Origin: Zoogloea dura
GTDB lineage: Bacteria > Pseudomonadota > Gammaproteobacteria > Burkholderiales > Rhodocyclaceae
DNA length: 64,000 bases
Direction: 5' to 3'
Assembly (NCBI RefSeq): GCF_012927165.1
Contig: NZ_JABBGA010000018.1
Span: 45,629-109,628 of the forward strand
Shown in pieces: positions 47,637 to 58,615 of the stretch. Position 1 is the first letter of the stretch; every line of letters starts with the position of its first letter. The notes below the pieces were generated by a model. The model ran no database searches. It had not been told where the DNA came from and worked only from the letters and a program-made list of their open reading frames with translations. The translations under genes and the position numbers were made by a program.

Positions 47637-48218
47637 TCAGTCCTTGTAGGGGCCCTGGCCCAGCCCGATGGGGGCCGGGGCGGCGGCCACCAGCTTCGAG
47701 AAGAGGGCGGCGAATTCGTCGCCGGGGGCGGTGCCGAGGTTGTTGCCGTCGGCAGTCAGTTCGGCGTCGATCTCGGCCCAGTCCTCGGCGGTGAAGTGCT
47801 TGCGCAGCAGGGGCAGGATCTCCCGCTCCTCGAGGATCATGTGGTTGCGGTAGAACTCGGCATAGGTGTCGAAGGCGGCGGCCAGCGCCGACACGTCGGC
47901 CGGGTTCTTCTCGTAGGCGTCGAGGGCGCTCTCCAGCAGCTGGATCCGCTCGGCGGTGCCGGCGTGCTGGCGGAACAGCTTGTCGAGCAGCTCCTTGCCT
48001 TCATCGGTGCGGGCCTGCAGGCGCCCGAAGAGCAGGCGGTCTTCCTTCGGGTGGTGGCGCTGTTCGGGGTAAGCGTCCAGGTAGTTCACCATGGCCCGCA
48101 GCAGCTTGAGGTCGGGTTGCAGGTGGCCTGCGCCGATTTCCTTGAGCATGAAGCGGACCGCGTGCAGGATCGCGGCCAGGGATTGGTGTTCGTCCGCCAG
48201 GACTTGCAGTGCGCGCAT
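47637..48218 (-). CDS. Hemerythrin-like (HHE) protein embedded in the mhp operon
   Basis: 193 residues, four-helix hemerythrin HHE domain. Candidate di-iron ligands are in order: His in LADEHQSLAAILHAV, HHPKEDRLLF, RQHAGTAERI and NHMILEEREILPLL. It is cytoplasmic. Such proteins bind oxygen, sense it or protect against iron and NO stress. The gene lies 22 bp after livF and 52 bp before mhpC, inside the catabolic operon. It may store or buffer oxygen for MhpA and MhpB, which is inference. The C-terminal tail of about 40 residues is unassigned. Confidence 0.87.
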   Translation of the reverse strand: MRALQVLADEHQSLAAILHAVRFMLKEIGAGHLQPDLKLLRAMVNYLDAYPEQRHHPKEDRLLFGRLQARTDEGKELLDKLFRQHAGTAERIQLLESALDAYEKNPADVSALAAAFDTYAEFYRNHMILEEREILPLLRKHFTAEDWAEIDAELTADGNNLGTAPGDEFAALFSKLVAAAPAPIGLGQGPYKD

Positions 48219-48240
48219 TGGGGGTTTCTCCGTGTGGGGC

Positions 48241-48990
<750 letters not shown>

Positions 48991-48991
48991 C

Positions 48992-50821
48992 TCACACCCC
49001 TCCCAGATAGGCTTCGAGCACCGCCGGGTCCTTCTGGACGTCTTCCGGCAGGCCCTCGGCGATCTTCTCGCCGAATTCCATGACGACCACCCGGTCCACC
49101 AGGCTCATCACGAAGTCCATGTCGTGCTCGACGATGAGCACCGCCATGCCTTCGGCACGCAGGCGCCTGAGCAGTTCGGACAAGGCCTGCTTCTCCTTCA
49201 GGCGCAGGCCGGCGGCGGGCTCGTCGAGCAGCAGCAGGCAGGGGTCGGAGCACAGGGCGCGGGCGATCTCAAGGATGCGCTGCTGGCCCAGGGCCAGGCT
49301 GCCGGCCTCGGTGTGCATGAACTCGCCGAGACCGACGCGCTCCACCTGGATCGCCGCTTCGCGCAGCAGGCGGGCTTCCTCCGCCCGGTCGAGGCGCCAG
49401 GCGGCCGGCAGCACGCTGCGGCTGCCGCGCAGGTGGGCGCCGATGGCCACGTTCTCGAGCACACTCATCTTCGGCAGCAGGCGCACGTGCTGGAAGGTGC
49501 GGCTCATGCCCAGCCCGGCGATCTCCCGCGAGCTGTGGCCGGCCACCGACTTGCCGCGGAACAGCACCTCGCCGGAAGTCGGCGTATCGACGCCGGAGAG
49601 CTGGTTGAACATGGTGCTCTTGCCGGCGCCGTTGGGGCCGATCAGGGCCAGGATCTCGCCGGCCTCGACGTGCAGGCTCATGGCGTTGTTGGCCACCAGG
49701 CCGCCGAACTTGCGGGTCACCTCGCGGGCTTCGAGGATCACCTCGCCATGGGGCGGCTGGGGCTTCTTCGGCAGGGGCTCGGCGGAGGCGTCAATCTGCT
49801 TGAGCTCGACCCGCACCGGCACCAGGCGGGCCAGCAGCGGCCACAGGCCTTCACGGGCGCGGTGCAGCACGATCATCATCATCAGGCCGAAGACGATCAC
49901 CTCGTAGTTGCCGGCCGAGCCGAAGAGCTTGGGCAGCACATCCTGCAGCCACTGCTTGAGCACGGTGATCACCCCGGCACCGACCAGTGCACCCCACACC
50001 TGCCCCGCACCACCGACCACCGCCATGAAGAGGTACTCGATGCCGATGTGCAGGCCGAAGGGCGTCGGATTGACGAAGCGCTGCAGGTGAGCGTACAGCC
50101 AGCCTGCCGCGCAGGCCTGCAAGGCCGCCAGCAGGAAGATCACCATGCGCGCCCGGGAGGTATCCACGCCCATCGCCTCGGCCATCACGATGCCGCCCTT
50201 GAGGGCGCGGATCGCCCGGCCTTCGCGGGAGTCCAGCAGGTTGCGGGTGGTGAACACGGCCACCAGCACGAACAGCCAGACCAGGTAGTAGTAGTCGCGG
50301 TTGCTGATCAGGTCATGACCGAACAGGCTGATCGGCGGCAGGTTGGACAGGCCGGAGTGGCCGCCCAGGAACTCCATGTTGCCGAACAGGAAGTACAGGC
50401 TGATGCCCCAGGCCATGGTGCCCAGGGGCAGGTAGTGGCCGGACAGCTTGAGGGTCACCGAACCCAGCACGATGGCCACCGTGGCGGTGAGCAGCAGGCC
50501 GAGCAGCAGCGCCGCCCACGGGCTGGCGCCGGTGAAGCCCAGCCAGGCCGGCAGCTCCGGCGTGGTGGTGAGCCAGGCGGTGGTGTAGGCCCCGAGGCCG
50601 ACGAAGGCCGCCTGGCCGAAGCTGGTCAGGCCTCCCACGCCGGTGAGCAGCACCAGGCCCAGGGCCACCAGGGACGACAGGCCCACGTAGTTGAGCAGGG
50701 TCACGTAGAAGTCCGGCAGCACCAGGGGCGCCAGCACCAGCAGGACCAGGAACACCGCCAGCACGTGGCGCGAAGCCAGGAAGCTGCCGCTGCGGCCACT
50801 TTCAAGGGTACGGGTGTTCAT
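48992..50821 (-). CDS. LivM-LivG fusion: ABC permease fused to ATP-binding domain
   Basis: 609 residues. The first 325 or so are a LivM-type permease with about ten membrane helices ([44 protein letters not shown]). After a charged linker the rest is a LivG-type ATPase: [41 protein letters not shown]. The fusion is in one uninterrupted frame with no frameshift. It overlaps livH by 4 bp. Confidence 0.94.
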   Translation of the reverse strand: MNTRTLESGRSGSFLASRHVLAVFLVLLVLAPLVLPDFYVTLLNYVGLSSLVALGLVLLTGVGGLTSFGQAAFVGLGAYTTAWLTTTPELPAWLGFTGASPWAALLLGLLLTATVAIVLGSVTLKLSGHYLPLGTMAWGISLYFLFGNMEFLGGHSGLSNLPPISLFGHDLISNRDYYYLVWLFVLVAVFTTRNLLDSREGRAIRALKGGIVMAEAMGVDTSRARMVIFLLAALQACAAGWLYAHLQRFVNPTPFGLHIGIEYLFMAVVGGAGQVWGALVGAGVITVLKQWLQDVLPKLFGSAGNYEVIVFGLMMMIVLHRAREGLWPLLARLVPVRVELKQIDASAEPLPKKPQPPHGEVILEAREVTRKFGGLVANNAMSLHVEAGEILALIGPNGAGKSTMFNQLSGVDTPTSGEVLFRGKSVAGHSSREIAGLGMSRTFQHVRLLPKMSVLENVAIGAHLRGSRSVLPAAWRLDRAEEARLLREAAIQVERVGLGEFMHTEAGSLALGQQRILEIARALCSDPCLLLLDEPAAGLRLKEKQALSELLRRLRAEGMAVLIVEHDMDFVMSLVDRVVVMEFGEKIAEGLPEDVQKDPAVLEAYLGGV

Positions 50822-51849
50822 TCTTCCTCCTCCACGTGGTGGGAATTGAGGGACCGCAGCATCAGGACCGGGATGATCAGGGTGAACACCAGCACGTCCT
50901 TGAAGGCGCTCGCCCAGAAGGACGAGAAGGACTCCAGCAGGCCCACCAGCACCGCGCCGCCGGCGGCCAGCGGATAGCTGGCGAGGCCGCCGATGATGGC
51001 CGCGACAAAGCCCTTCAGGCCGATCAGGAAGCCGCTGTCGTAGTACACCGTGGTCAGGGGCGCCACCAGCAGGCCCGACAGAGCGCCGATCAGGGCCGCG
51101 AAGAAGAAGGTCTGGCGGCCGGCCAGGGCCGGGGAGATGCCCATCAGGCGGGCGCCGTTGCGGTTGATCGCGGTGGCCATCAGGGCCTTGCCGCCGAGGG
51201 TCCGGCCGAAGTACAGGTACAGGCCGACGATCAGCGCGACCGACGCCACCAGCACCACCAGGGTGTGGCCGCTGAGGGTCAGCGTGCCCACCGCCAGCTG
51301 CGCTTCACTGAACGGCAGGGTGCGCGAACCTTCCGGCCCGAAGATCAGCAGGCCGACGCCCACCATCAGCAGGTGGAGGGCCACCGAGACGATCAGCAGC
51401 ACCAGCACCGGGGCCTCGGCCACGGGCTGGAAGGCCACGCGGTAGATCATCGGACCCAGCGGCACGACGATGGCCAGCACCGCCAGCACACGCACCAGCT
51501 GGGGCAGCTCGGACAGGGGCATGAAGTACAGGATGGCCGCCACGGCGACCGGGTAGACCAGGTTCCACAGGGCCGACTGGCCCAGCCGGCGGCGCGCCGA
51601 GGCGCCGCCGAACAGATCGGCGGCAAAGGTGATGACCCCCGCCCCCAGCAGCAGCCAGACGGTGCCCGGGTAGTGGCCCGCCTCGAGGGCGGCCATGGTC
51701 AGGGCCCCCCAGGCGAGGAATTCGCCCTGGGGAATGAAGATGATGCGGGTGACCGCGAAGACGAGCACCAGGGCCAGCGCCAGCAAGGCGTAGATGGCTC
51801 CGTTGGTGACGCCGTCCTGCGCGAGCAGGGCAAAGATATCGGCATCCAT
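50818..51849 (-). CDS. Branched-chain-type ABC transporter permease (LivH-like)
   Basis: 343 residues, multiple membrane helices. It has the LivH start [33 protein letters not shown] and the conserved [32 protein letters not shown] coupling region. About 50 residues longer than E. coli LivH, with a hydrophobic insert near residues 60 to 125. Starts 103 bp after the mhpD stop, the largest gap in the operon. Confidence 0.92.
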   Translation of the reverse strand: MDADIFALLAQDGVTNGAIYALLALALVLVFAVTRIIFIPQGEFLAWGALTMAALEAGHYPGTVWLLLGAGVITFAADLFGGASARRRLGQSALWNLVYPVAVAAILYFMPLSELPQLVRVLAVLAIVVPLGPMIYRVAFQPVAEAPVLVLLIVSVALHLLMVGVGLLIFGPEGSRTLPFSEAQLAVGTLTLSGHTLVVLVASVALIVGLYLYFGRTLGGKALMATAINRNGARLMGISPALAGRQTFFFAALIGALSGLLVAPLTTVYYDSGFLIGLKGFVAAIIGGLASYPLAAGGAVLVGLLESFSSFWASAFKDVLVFTLIIPVLMLRSLNSHHVEEEE

Positions 51850-51952
51850 GATGGACTCCTGCGGCAGGCGCGAGGCCCCTCAAGGGGCCCCGGCCACCGG
51901 AAAGGTGAGTGGTATGGGGGGCAGGATCGAGCCGGCTGCAGGCTCCGCGGGC

Positions 51953-52744
51953 TTACTCGAAGCGGGCGCTGACCGTGCCGAGCCCCTCGATGGCCACGTC
52001 GAAGCTCTCGTCCTGGCCGACCGCCACCATCGGGCCGAGGGCGCCGGTGAGAACGATGTCGCCGGCCTGCAGCGGGCGGCCGTAGCGCACCATCACGTCG
52101 GCCAGCCACACCGCCGCGTTGAGCGGGCTGCCCAGGCAGGCGCGGCCGTTGCCGCGGGACACCACCTCGCCACCACGGCGCATTTCCATGGCGCAGGCGG
52201 TCAGGTCCACGTCCTTCAGCAGGCGGGGTTGGCCGCCCAGCACGAAGAGGCCGCTGGACGCATTGTCGGCGACGGTGTCGACGAAGCGGATGTTCCAGTT
52301 CTCGATGCGGCTGTCGACGATCTCGATCGCTGGCAGCACGTATTCGGTGGCGCGGATCAGGTCAGCGTAGGTGTGGCGCTCGAAATTGAGGTCGCGGCCG
52401 ATGACCAGGGCCACCTCGGCTTCCACCTTGGCCTGGATCAGGCGTCCGCGGGCCACCGGCTCGCCGTCGCCGACGCCCATGTCGGCGAAGAGCATGCCGA
52501 AGTCGGGCTGATCGACACCGAGCTGGGCCTGCACGGCCTTGGAGGTGAGGCCGATCTTGCGGCCGACGAGGCGCCGCCCCTCGGCCAGCCAGGAGCGGGT
52601 GTTGGCTTCCTGGACGGCATAGGCGCCATCCTGGTCACAACGTTCGAGACGCTCCCGCAGGGGGGCGACGGGCTGGACCTGGGCAGCCGCCTGCTTGAGC
52701 AGGGCGGCCGCCGCTTCAGTACCGAGAAGGGCGGCGTTGGTCAT
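51953..52744 (-). CDS. mhpD: 2-keto-4-pentenoate hydratase
   Basis: 263 residues, typical of MhpD. VGRKIGLTSKAVQAQLGVDQPDFGMLFADM, KVEAEVALVIGRDL with the metal-binding Glu pair, EYVLPAIEIVDSRIENW and GSPLNAAVWLADVM are all family signatures. It hydrates 2-hydroxypentadienoate to 4-hydroxy-2-oxovalerate, the step after MhpC. It begins at the base after the binding-protein stop, so it is tightly coupled. Confidence 0.95.
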   Translation of the reverse strand: MTNAALLGTEAAAALLKQAAAQVQPVAPLRERLERCDQDGAYAVQEANTRSWLAEGRRLVGRKIGLTSKAVQAQLGVDQPDFGMLFADMGVGDGEPVARGRLIQAKVEAEVALVIGRDLNFERHTYADLIRATEYVLPAIEIVDSRIENWNIRFVDTVADNASSGLFVLGGQPRLLKDVDLTACAMEMRRGGEVVSRGNGRACLGSPLNAAVWLADVMVRYGRPLQAGDIVLTGALGPMVAVGQDESFDVAIEGLGTVSARFE

Positions 52745-53878
52745 TTACTTCACCAGTTTCCAGTGGTTGTTCTCGACCTTGATCAGCACGATGGCGCTGG
52801 GATCGTAGCCGGCGTGGTCAGCCGCGTTGAGGCTGTAGACGCCGTTGGTGCCGACCAGCTTGGTGGTCTTTTCGATGCCTTCACGCACGGCGTTGCGGAA
52901 CTCGACGGTGCCGGCCTTGGTTTTGGCCTTCTGGGCGGCGAGGATGCCGTTCTGCAGCAGCAACCAGGCATCCCACGAGGCGCCGGCGAAGGTGGAGCGG
53001 GAATCCGGGCCGTTCTTGGCCTCGAGTTCCTTCACGAAGGCCATGCTGGTCTTCTTGGTGGGGTGGCTGTCGGGCAGCTGCTCGGCCACCAGCACCGGAC
53101 CGACCGGGATCAGGGCGCCTTCCACGGCCTTGCCGCCGACCCGCAGGAACTCCTTGCTGGTGACGCCGTGGGATTGGTAGATGTTGCCCTTGAAGCCACG
53201 CTCGCGCAGGGTGATCTGGGGCATCGCGGCGGGGGTGCCGGAGGCACCGACGAAGACCACGTCCGGCTTGGCGGAGAGGATCTTCAGGACCTGGGCCTGC
53301 ACACTCGGGTCGGCGCGGCCGTAGCGCTCGGTGGCGACGATCTTGAGCTTGCCTTCGGTGGCCTTGGTGAGGGACTTCAGCAGCAGCTCGCCCCACGAAT
53401 CGGAGAAGCCGATGAAGCCGACGGTCTTGGCGCCGTGCTCGACCATGTCGGCCACCAGGCGGTTCACCATCAGGTCGGCGGAGGGCTCGCTGCGGAACAC
53501 ATAGCCGCGCTTGTCACCGGTCACGTCGAGCGGGGCGACGGAGATCATCGGGGTCTTTTCGGTGTTGGCCACATCGGCCATGGCCATCGCGGTGCTGATC
53601 AGGTTGGGGCCGAGGATGGCGTCCACCTTGTCTTCGGAGATCAGCTTGCGCACGTTCTTGACGGCGTTGGTGGGGTCGGTGCCGTCATCAAGGATGATGA
53701 AGTTCACCTTCTCGCCGCCCACGGTGGTGGGGAGCAGGGCCACGGCCTTCTTGGTCTCGGCGCCGAGGGCGGCGGCCGGGCCGGTCAGGGAGGCGACGAC
53801 GCCCACGTTGATGTCGGCCAGGACGGGGGTGGCGGCCAGGGCGGCGACGGACAGGGCGATCAGCTTCTTCAGGTACAT
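52745..53878 (-). CDS. ABC transporter periplasmic substrate-binding protein (Liv type)
   Basis: 377 residues with a Sec signal peptide (KLIALSVAALAATPVLA) and a type I periplasmic binding fold: INVGVVASLTGPAAALGAETKKAVAL, DDGTDPTNAVKNVRKLI, GVYSLNAADHAGYDPSAIVLIKV. It lies between mhpB and mhpD, so the ligand is probably 3-(3-hydroxyphenyl)propionate or a similar aromatic acid. No ligand-specific residues can be judged. ATG chosen with a GGAGACACT ribosome binding site. Confidence 0.92.
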   Translation of the reverse strand: MYLKKLIALSVAALAATPVLADINVGVVASLTGPAAALGAETKKAVALLPTTVGGEKVNFIILDDGTDPTNAVKNVRKLISEDKVDAILGPNLISTAMAMADVANTEKTPMISVAPLDVTGDKRGYVFRSEPSADLMVNRLVADMVEHGAKTVGFIGFSDSWGELLLKSLTKATEGKLKIVATERYGRADPSVQAQVLKILSAKPDVVFVGASGTPAAMPQITLRERGFKGNIYQSHGVTSKEFLRVGGKAVEGALIPVGPVLVAEQLPDSHPTKKTSMAFVKELEAKNGPDSRSTFAGASWDAWLLLQNGILAAQKAKTKAGTVEFRNAVREGIEKTTKLVGTNGVYSLNAADHAGYDPSAIVLIKVENNHWKLVK

Positions 53879-53925
53879 GGAGTGTCTCCTCGGTTGGATC
53901 TTTGTAGTAAGGGTCGATGCGCCGA

Positions 53926-54873
53926 TCAGACGGCAACACCGGTCAGCGCGGCAAAACCGGCGATCCACTCGGGGATCGCCTTGTAATAGCGGGCCTCGGC
54001 CCGGTAGTGGCCACCGGTCGCGGCGTTCATGGCGGCGTTGGCGGCCACCCAGGTCTTCACTTCGTGGGCGGAGGCGCCGGCGGCTTCGGTGATGGCGGCA
54101 TTGCCGTAGGCATCGAGCGCGGTCCAGTCCTGGCGGACCAGGTTGTCCATGAAGGCCTCGTCCCAGGCGGGGTTGAGGGGATGCAGCGGGCTGGTGCCGG
54201 CGGCAAACGACGTGGCGGCGGCGATGGTGCGCTGCTGCCGGGCGTCGCGCGCCTCGGGGCCGGGGTTACGGCCGGCGATCAGGCGCTCGGCCACCTCGGC
54301 GGTGGCGGTGGCCATCTGCGGCACCGGCGGGTTGTGGGACAGGCCGCCGGAGCCGAGGATCAGGGTGCGCTTGCCCAGGCCGCGGATGAATTCACCCACC
54401 GCCTCGCCCAGCTGGCGGGCACGCCGGAAGCTGACCAGCGGCGGCGCCACGCTGTTGATGAAGATCGGGATCACCGGGTAGCGGTCGAGACTGCCGGTGA
54501 GCTCCTCGATGGGCTGGGCGAAGCCGTGGTCCACCAGCATGCGGTAGGAGATGGCCAGGTCGATGTCGGCCGCCACCACGTGCTCGGCACAGGCCTCGGC
54601 AATCTCCCGCGGCACCGGCAGCGGACCGGCGGAGGTCATGTAGTCGCCCACCGAGGTGGCGGCGGTGCCGATGCAGAACTGGGGCATCGTATCCAGGAAG
54701 AAGCCGTTGTAGTGGTCCGGCGCAAACAGGACGATGAGCTCCGGATCAAAGGCCTCGACCTCGGCGCGCTGGGCGGCGACCATGCGGGCCACCTCCTCGA
54801 CCACCTCCGGCTGCGGGTCCACGTAGCCTTTCAGCGGGGTGTGGGAGAGGCACTGCAGCAGCACGGCGCTCAT
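53926..54873 (-). CDS. mhpB: 2,3-dihydroxyphenylpropionate 1,2-dioxygenase
   Basis: 315 residues, class III extradiol dioxygenase of the LigB superfamily. Signatures: [36 protein letters not shown], the [12 protein letters not shown] loop with catalytic His, [12 protein letters not shown] and [13 protein letters not shown]. It opens the catechol ring with Fe(II) and oxygen. The start overlaps the mhpA stop (ATGA). An upstream extension of the frame runs through mhpA and is a shadow. Confidence 0.95.
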   Translation of the reverse strand: MSAVLLQCLSHTPLKGYVDPQPEVVEEVARMVAAQRAEVEAFDPELIVLFAPDHYNGFFLDTMPQFCIGTAATSVGDYMTSAGPLPVPREIAEACAEHVVAADIDLAISYRMLVDHGFAQPIEELTGSLDRYPVIPIFINSVAPPLVSFRRARQLGEAVGEFIRGLGKRTLILGSGGLSHNPPVPQMATATAEVAERLIAGRNPGPEARDARQQRTIAAATSFAAGTSPLHPLNPAWDEAFMDNLVRQDWTALDAYGNAAITEAAGASAHEVKTWVAANAAMNAATGGHYRAEARYYKAIPEWIAGFAALTGVAV

Positions 54874-56498
54874 GCCGCCTCCACCTTGAGGCCCATCCTG
54901 GCGGCCACCGCGTCGAGGAGTTCGTTGATCTCCACCGGGAAGGCGATGCCGGCCACGAAGCGGTCGGGGCGCAGCACCACGATGGAGCCCGGATGCTCGC
55001 CGAACCAGTCCTTGAGGCGCATCTGTTCGTCGCCGACGACCTCGGTGGCGTCGCTCATGTCCACCTTGCGGTGCATCTGCACCACCGGCTTGGCGGTGAT
55101 GATGCGGGCGCCCATGGCGGCCAGGATGGCCTTGCTGCGGGCGTTGAGCCAATAGTTCGGGTCGGCCCCCCAAGCCAGCAGGGCAAAGCCGCTGCCGATC
55201 ACGTCGTCGAGCAGCTTGACCTCGCCGTCCAGGGTGCGCACCCGCGGCTGGATGAACAGGCGGCCGACCGGCGATGCCTTGCGCGCCACCTTCTCGTGCA
55301 CCACCAGGCCTTCGCTGTAGAAGGGCATGGGCTTGTAGCGCATTTCGCTGAAGTAGCGCTTGAAGGCGGGGATCTGGTTGAGCAGCCAGGTGCTCACGTC
55401 GCGCACGGCAGCCTTGAAGACGTTGCGCGGATAGAAGATGCGGCCGGCCGCGACGGACAGGTCGATCATCGCCTTGGCGTGGGGCGGACGCTCGATGTTG
55501 TAGGTTTCGAGCAGGGTGTCGGAGGCCTTGCCCTTGACCACCCAGGCGAGCTTCCAGGCCAGGTTGGTGGCGTCGCGCATGCCCGTGTTGTAACCCTGGC
55601 CCTGCCACACCGGCATGATGTGGGCAGCATCGCCGGCCAGCATCACGCGGCCCACCTTCCAGCGGTCGGCGATGCGGGCGTTGTGGGTGTAGACACGCTT
55701 GCGGATGAAGTCGAGCTTGCTGATGTCGGTGCCGGCGGGCAGCACCTTGGAGAGCAGTTCAGCCATGCGCGCGGGCGCGGTGATCTGCTCCTCGGTTTCG
55801 CCTTCCCAGACCATGAACTCGAAACGGCGCACGCCGTCGGGCAGGGCCACCGACACATAGGGGCGCTTGGGATCGGAGTGCATGTAGATGTAGGGCACGC
55901 CGAGGGGGTCGTTGCGGATGTCCACCACCAGCCACTGGGAGGTGTCGGTGAAGCCGCCGAAGCCGACACCCAGCTGGGTGCGCACCACGCTGCGGCCACC
56001 ATCTGCGCCCACCAGGTAGCGACAGCGCAGGGTCGTCGGCGCACCGGCCTTGATGACCTTGAGGGTGACGCCCTCGCCGTCCTGCTCGTACGACTCGAGC
56101 TCGGTGGACATGGACACAGCGGCATTCGGGAAGCGCTCGAGGCCTGCCAGCAGCTCGCGGTCCACTGCCGGCTGGTTGAAGGCATTGCGGCGGGACCAGC
56201 CGAACTCGTCGGTGCGCGGCTCGATCGAGGCATAGACCCGGCCCTTGGCATTGACGAAGCGCATCCAGTGGAAAGGGGTCAGGTGCTGCAGCACCTGCTC
56301 GGTCAGGCCGATGCCCTGCACGGTGCGCAGGGACTCGTCATCCATGCCGACCGCCCGGGGGTAATCGATGAGGGTGTCGCCGCGCTCGAGGAGCAGCACG
56401 CTGACCCCGTGCAGCCCGAGGGTATTGGCGATGGTGAGGCCGACCGGGCCGGCGCCGACGACGATCACATCTGCGTCGAAACGCATTTTGTCGTTCAT
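54870..56498 (-). CDS. mhpA: 3-(3-hydroxyphenyl)propionate hydroxylase
   Basis: 542 residues, class A FAD monooxygenase. The N-terminal FAD motif is [24 protein letters not shown]-motif follows ([17 protein letters not shown]), then the second FAD motif [38 protein letters not shown]. It hydroxylates the ring with NADH and oxygen, the first step of the pathway. It is the first gene of the operon, with AGGAGAC as ribosome binding site, and the promoter region is shared with mhpR. Confidence 0.95.
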   Translation of the reverse strand: MNDKMRFDADVIVVGAGPVGLTIANTLGLHGVSVLLLERGDTLIDYPRAVGMDDESLRTVQGIGLTEQVLQHLTPFHWMRFVNAKGRVYASIEPRTDEFGWSRRNAFNQPAVDRELLAGLERFPNAAVSMSTELESYEQDGEGVTLKVIKAGAPTTLRCRYLVGADGGRSVVRTQLGVGFGGFTDTSQWLVVDIRNDPLGVPYIYMHSDPKRPYVSVALPDGVRRFEFMVWEGETEEQITAPARMAELLSKVLPAGTDISKLDFIRKRVYTHNARIADRWKVGRVMLAGDAAHIMPVWQGQGYNTGMRDATNLAWKLAWVVKGKASDTLLETYNIERPPHAKAMIDLSVAAGRIFYPRNVFKAAVRDVSTWLLNQIPAFKRYFSEMRYKPMPFYSEGLVVHEKVARKASPVGRLFIQPRVRTLDGEVKLLDDVIGSGFALLAWGADPNYWLNARSKAILAAMGARIITAKPVVQMHRKVDMSDATEVVGDEQMRLKDWFGEHPGSIVVLRPDRFVAGIAFPVEINELLDAVAARMGLKVEAA

Positions 56499-56611
56499 GA
56501 ATGTCTCCTGTTGGGTCCCGGGCCGCGTGGGGAATTCGCGGGGGGGCGGGCGAAGGGCCGGCGCCGGGAATTACGTTATGAGAAACTTGTTATTGAATGG
56601 ATTCTAGGGTT

Positions 56612-56623
56612 GTGCCGGCGCAC
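56612..56623. promoter_or_regulatory. Possible MhpR operator
   Basis: GTGC-CGGC-GCAC is a short inverted repeat in the mhpA/mhpR gap, near candidate mhpA promoter sequence. IclR-type regulators, including MhpR, use short palindromes of this kind. The match is weak. Confidence 0.3.
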
Positions 56624-56663
56624 GGCAAAAAATAAAATCGAAACGTCCACCAGATGCACAACA

Positions 56664-56677
56664 TTGATTTAAATCAA
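56664..56677. promoter_or_regulatory. Perfect FNR/ANR-type box at the mhpR start
   Basis: TTGATTTAAATCAA is an exact match to the FNR/ANR consensus (TTGAT-N4-ATCAA) and sits in a 16-bp perfect palindrome (56663-56678). It ends 4 bp before the mhpR ATG, where a bound regulator would block translation-start DNA or the promoter. It is about 165 bp upstream of the mhpA ATG. Confidence 0.8.
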
Positions 56678-56681
56678 TAAA

Positions 56682-57491
56682 ATGCCCCGTCAAAATACCA
56701 GGGCCGACTACGCCACCGTTCGCGGCCTGACCCGCGGTCTGGACCTCCTGCGGGCACTGAACGTGCAGGAAGGTGGACGTGCCAGCCTCGGCCAGCTGGC
56801 CGAGGCCACCGGCCTGCACCGCACCACGGTGCGCCGTCTGCTTGAGACGCTGATGGCGGAAGGTTTTGTGCGGCGCAGCGATTCGGATGACAGCTATTGC
56901 CTGGCCCTGCGTGTGCGCTCCCTGGCGGAGGGTTTCCGGGACGACAACTGGATCTCCTCCATCGTCGCCCCGGCCCTGTCCGAGCTGCTGCAGGCAGTGG
57001 TGTGGCCGTCAGACCTGGCCACCCCCCAGGGCGCCCACCTGGTCATCCGCGAGTCGACCCACCGCTTCAGCCCATTGTCATTTCATCGCGCCATGGTGGG
57101 GCAGACCATGCCCATGCTGCTGACCGCCTCCGGCAGGGCCTACCTGGCCTATTGCCCGGATGACGAGCGGGAGGAGATCCTGCAGCTGGCCCGCGCCGGA
57201 GAGGACGATCAGGCCCGCCTCGCGGCGGACGAACGCTTTGTGGTGAATGTGCTGGAACGCACCCGGGAGAAGGGATTCGGCAGCAACGACGGGGAATGGA
57301 CGTCGCAGCGCAAGGTGGGCGCCATCGCCCTGCCGATCATGTTGCAGGGGCGCCCCCTGGGATCGGTCAACATCGTGTACCTGAACCGCATGGTGACCCC
57401 GCGGGAAGCCGACCGGCGCTTCCTGCCCGCCCTGCAGCGGGCGGTCGGGCGCATCGAGGAGAAGCTGGAGGAACAGCAGGGCCAGCGCTGA
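56682..57491 (+). CDS. mhpR: IclR-family activator of the mhp genes
   Basis: 269 residues. The N-terminal winged helix is GLTRGLDLLRALN...LGQLAEATGLHRTTVRRLLETLMAEGFV, and the rest is an IclR effector domain (TMPMLLTASGRAYLAYCPDDEREEIL). E. coli MhpR activates mhp genes with phenylpropionate-type inducers. Divergent from mhpA with 183 bp between starts. There is no clear Shine-Dalgarno sequence before the ATG because an FNR-type box occupies that place. Confidence 0.92.
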   Translation: MPRQNTRADYATVRGLTRGLDLLRALNVQEGGRASLGQLAEATGLHRTTVRRLLETLMAEGFVRRSDSDDSYCLALRVRSLAEGFRDDNWISSIVAPALSELLQAVVWPSDLATPQGAHLVIRESTHRFSPLSFHRAMVGQTMPMLLTASGRAYLAYCPDDEREEILQLARAGEDDQARLAADERFVVNVLERTREKGFGSNDGEWTSQRKVGAIALPIMLQGRPLGSVNIVYLNRMVTPREADRRFLPALQRAVGRIEEKLEEQQGQR

Positions 57492-57533
57492 GGCATGAAA
57501 AATACCCCCACGCTCCCCGCTGCGCGGCTCGCT

Positions 57534-57552
57534 GCCCCCCGAGGGGGCGCTT
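57534..57552 (+). terminator. GC hairpin with short T-run after mhpR
   Basis: GCCCCC/GGGGGC with a 3-base loop (CGA) is followed by GCTTTT. Together with the preceding GC-rich stretch from 57512 it resembles the dispersed intergenic hairpin seen after many betaproteobacterial genes. Confidence 0.65.
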
Positions 57553-57577
57553 TTCATCTTGGGACGGCCCTGCGATG

Positions 57578-57601
57578 AAAAAAGCGCCCTGAAGCGGGCG
57601 C
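57578..57601 (-). terminator. Rho-independent terminator of the copper chaperone gene
   Basis: On the minus strand, GCGCCC and GGGCGC form a 6-bp stem with loop GCTTCA followed by six T residues. A second hairpin (GGGACGGC/GCCGTCCC, 57616-57636) precedes it. Confidence 0.88.
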
Positions 57602-57647
57602 CTTGATCCTGCCAGGGGACGGCGGCAGGCCGTCCCGAGCACCATGT

Positions 57648-58121
57648 TCAGTGCTGGTGCTTGTGATCCATCATCGGTGCGGCGGCGGTCAGATCACGCA
57701 CTTCGGCCTTCACCTCCACCGTCTCGACCTTTTTGTCCTTGCCCTCCACCTTCAGGGTGATCGGCACCACGTCGCCCTTGGCGAGCGGCTTCTTCAGGTC
57801 GATCAGCATCACGTGGTAGCTGCCGGGCTTGAGCTCGACGGTCTGGCCGGGTTTCACGTCGAGACGCGACAACGCGCGCATCTTCATGACGGTGCTCTCC
57901 ATCACCATCTCGTGCAGCTCAACGACGCCGGCGGCCGGGCTGGCCACGCCGACCAGGGTGACGCCGCCCTTGCTGCTGAGCTGCATGAAGGCACCGGTGG
58001 CCTTTTGCGCAGGCACCGTGCCGCGCACCCAGGGATCCTTGATGTCCAGGTCGGCGGCCAGGGCCGGGATGGACAGCAGACAGGCCAGCAGCAGGCCGGC
58101 GGACTTGCTCATTGCGCTCAC
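57648..58121 (-). CDS. PCu(A)C-type periplasmic copper chaperone
   Basis: About 157 residues with a signal peptide (SAGLLLACLLSIPALAA). The copper motif is the His/Met set in VVELHEMVMESTVMKMR and the later YHVML, and the C-terminus is Met/His-rich (MMDHKHQH). PCu(A)C delivers Cu(I) to the CuA or CuB centres of cytochrome oxidase. A GTG start is preferred because an AGGAG lies 6 nt upstream. The ATG three codons later is the alternative. Confidence 0.9.
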   Translation of the reverse strand: MSAMSKSAGLLLACLLSIPALAADLDIKDPWVRGTVPAQKATGAFMQLSSKGGVTLVGVASPAAGVVELHEMVMESTVMKMRALSRLDVKPGQTVELKPGSYHVMLIDLKKPLAKGDVVPITLKVEGKDKKVETVEVKAEVRDLTAAAPMMDHKHQH

Positions 58122-58312
58122 GGGGGGCTCCTTTCGATCGATGGCCCGCAGCTTACTCCAGCCGACCCTCAGCGGCGCTTTGTCCTGCGCGCAGTGCGAC
58201 CATCGGTCGCACACCCGTGTGGCGCAACCCATGCTTACAAAGCACCGCGCAACTCGCCAGGGCGGCGGCCGGTCCAAGTGCCCGTCAGCCCGCCACTCCC
58301 GGAGCCCGCGCC

Positions 58313-58615
58313 ATGTTCAAGAAGCTGTCCGCCCTGTATGCCCTGGTCCGCAAGGACGCCGCCATCTTGTGGTTCGCCCTGCGCCATCCGGCACGCCCGG
58401 CCTGGCTGCGGCCGGCGCTGGCGGTGCTGGCCCTCTACGTACTGTCGCCGGTGGATCTGGTGCCGGACGTGCTGCCCGTGTTCGGCCTGATCGACGATCT
58501 GGTGCTGGTGCCGCTGGCCATGGCCTGGCTGGTGCGCCTGCTGCCCGAATCCCTGCGCCGCAGCCAGGCCGAAGCGGCCCGCACGGTGGACGCGGCGGCG
58601 GTCAGGACCAGGTGA
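58313..58615 (+). CDS. DUF1232 (YkvA family) small membrane protein
   Basis: 100 residues. The DUF1232 core is LAVLALYVLSPVDLVPDVLPVFGLIDDLVLVPLAMAWLV, with two hydrophobic helices. Function unknown. Its 3' end overlaps the convergent response-regulator gene by 14 bp. The 191-bp upstream gap carries no other gene. Confidence 0.87.
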   Translation: MFKKLSALYALVRKDAAILWFALRHPARPAWLRPALAVLALYVLSPVDLVPDVLPVFGLIDDLVLVPLAMAWLVRLLPESLRRSQAEAARTVDAAAVRTR

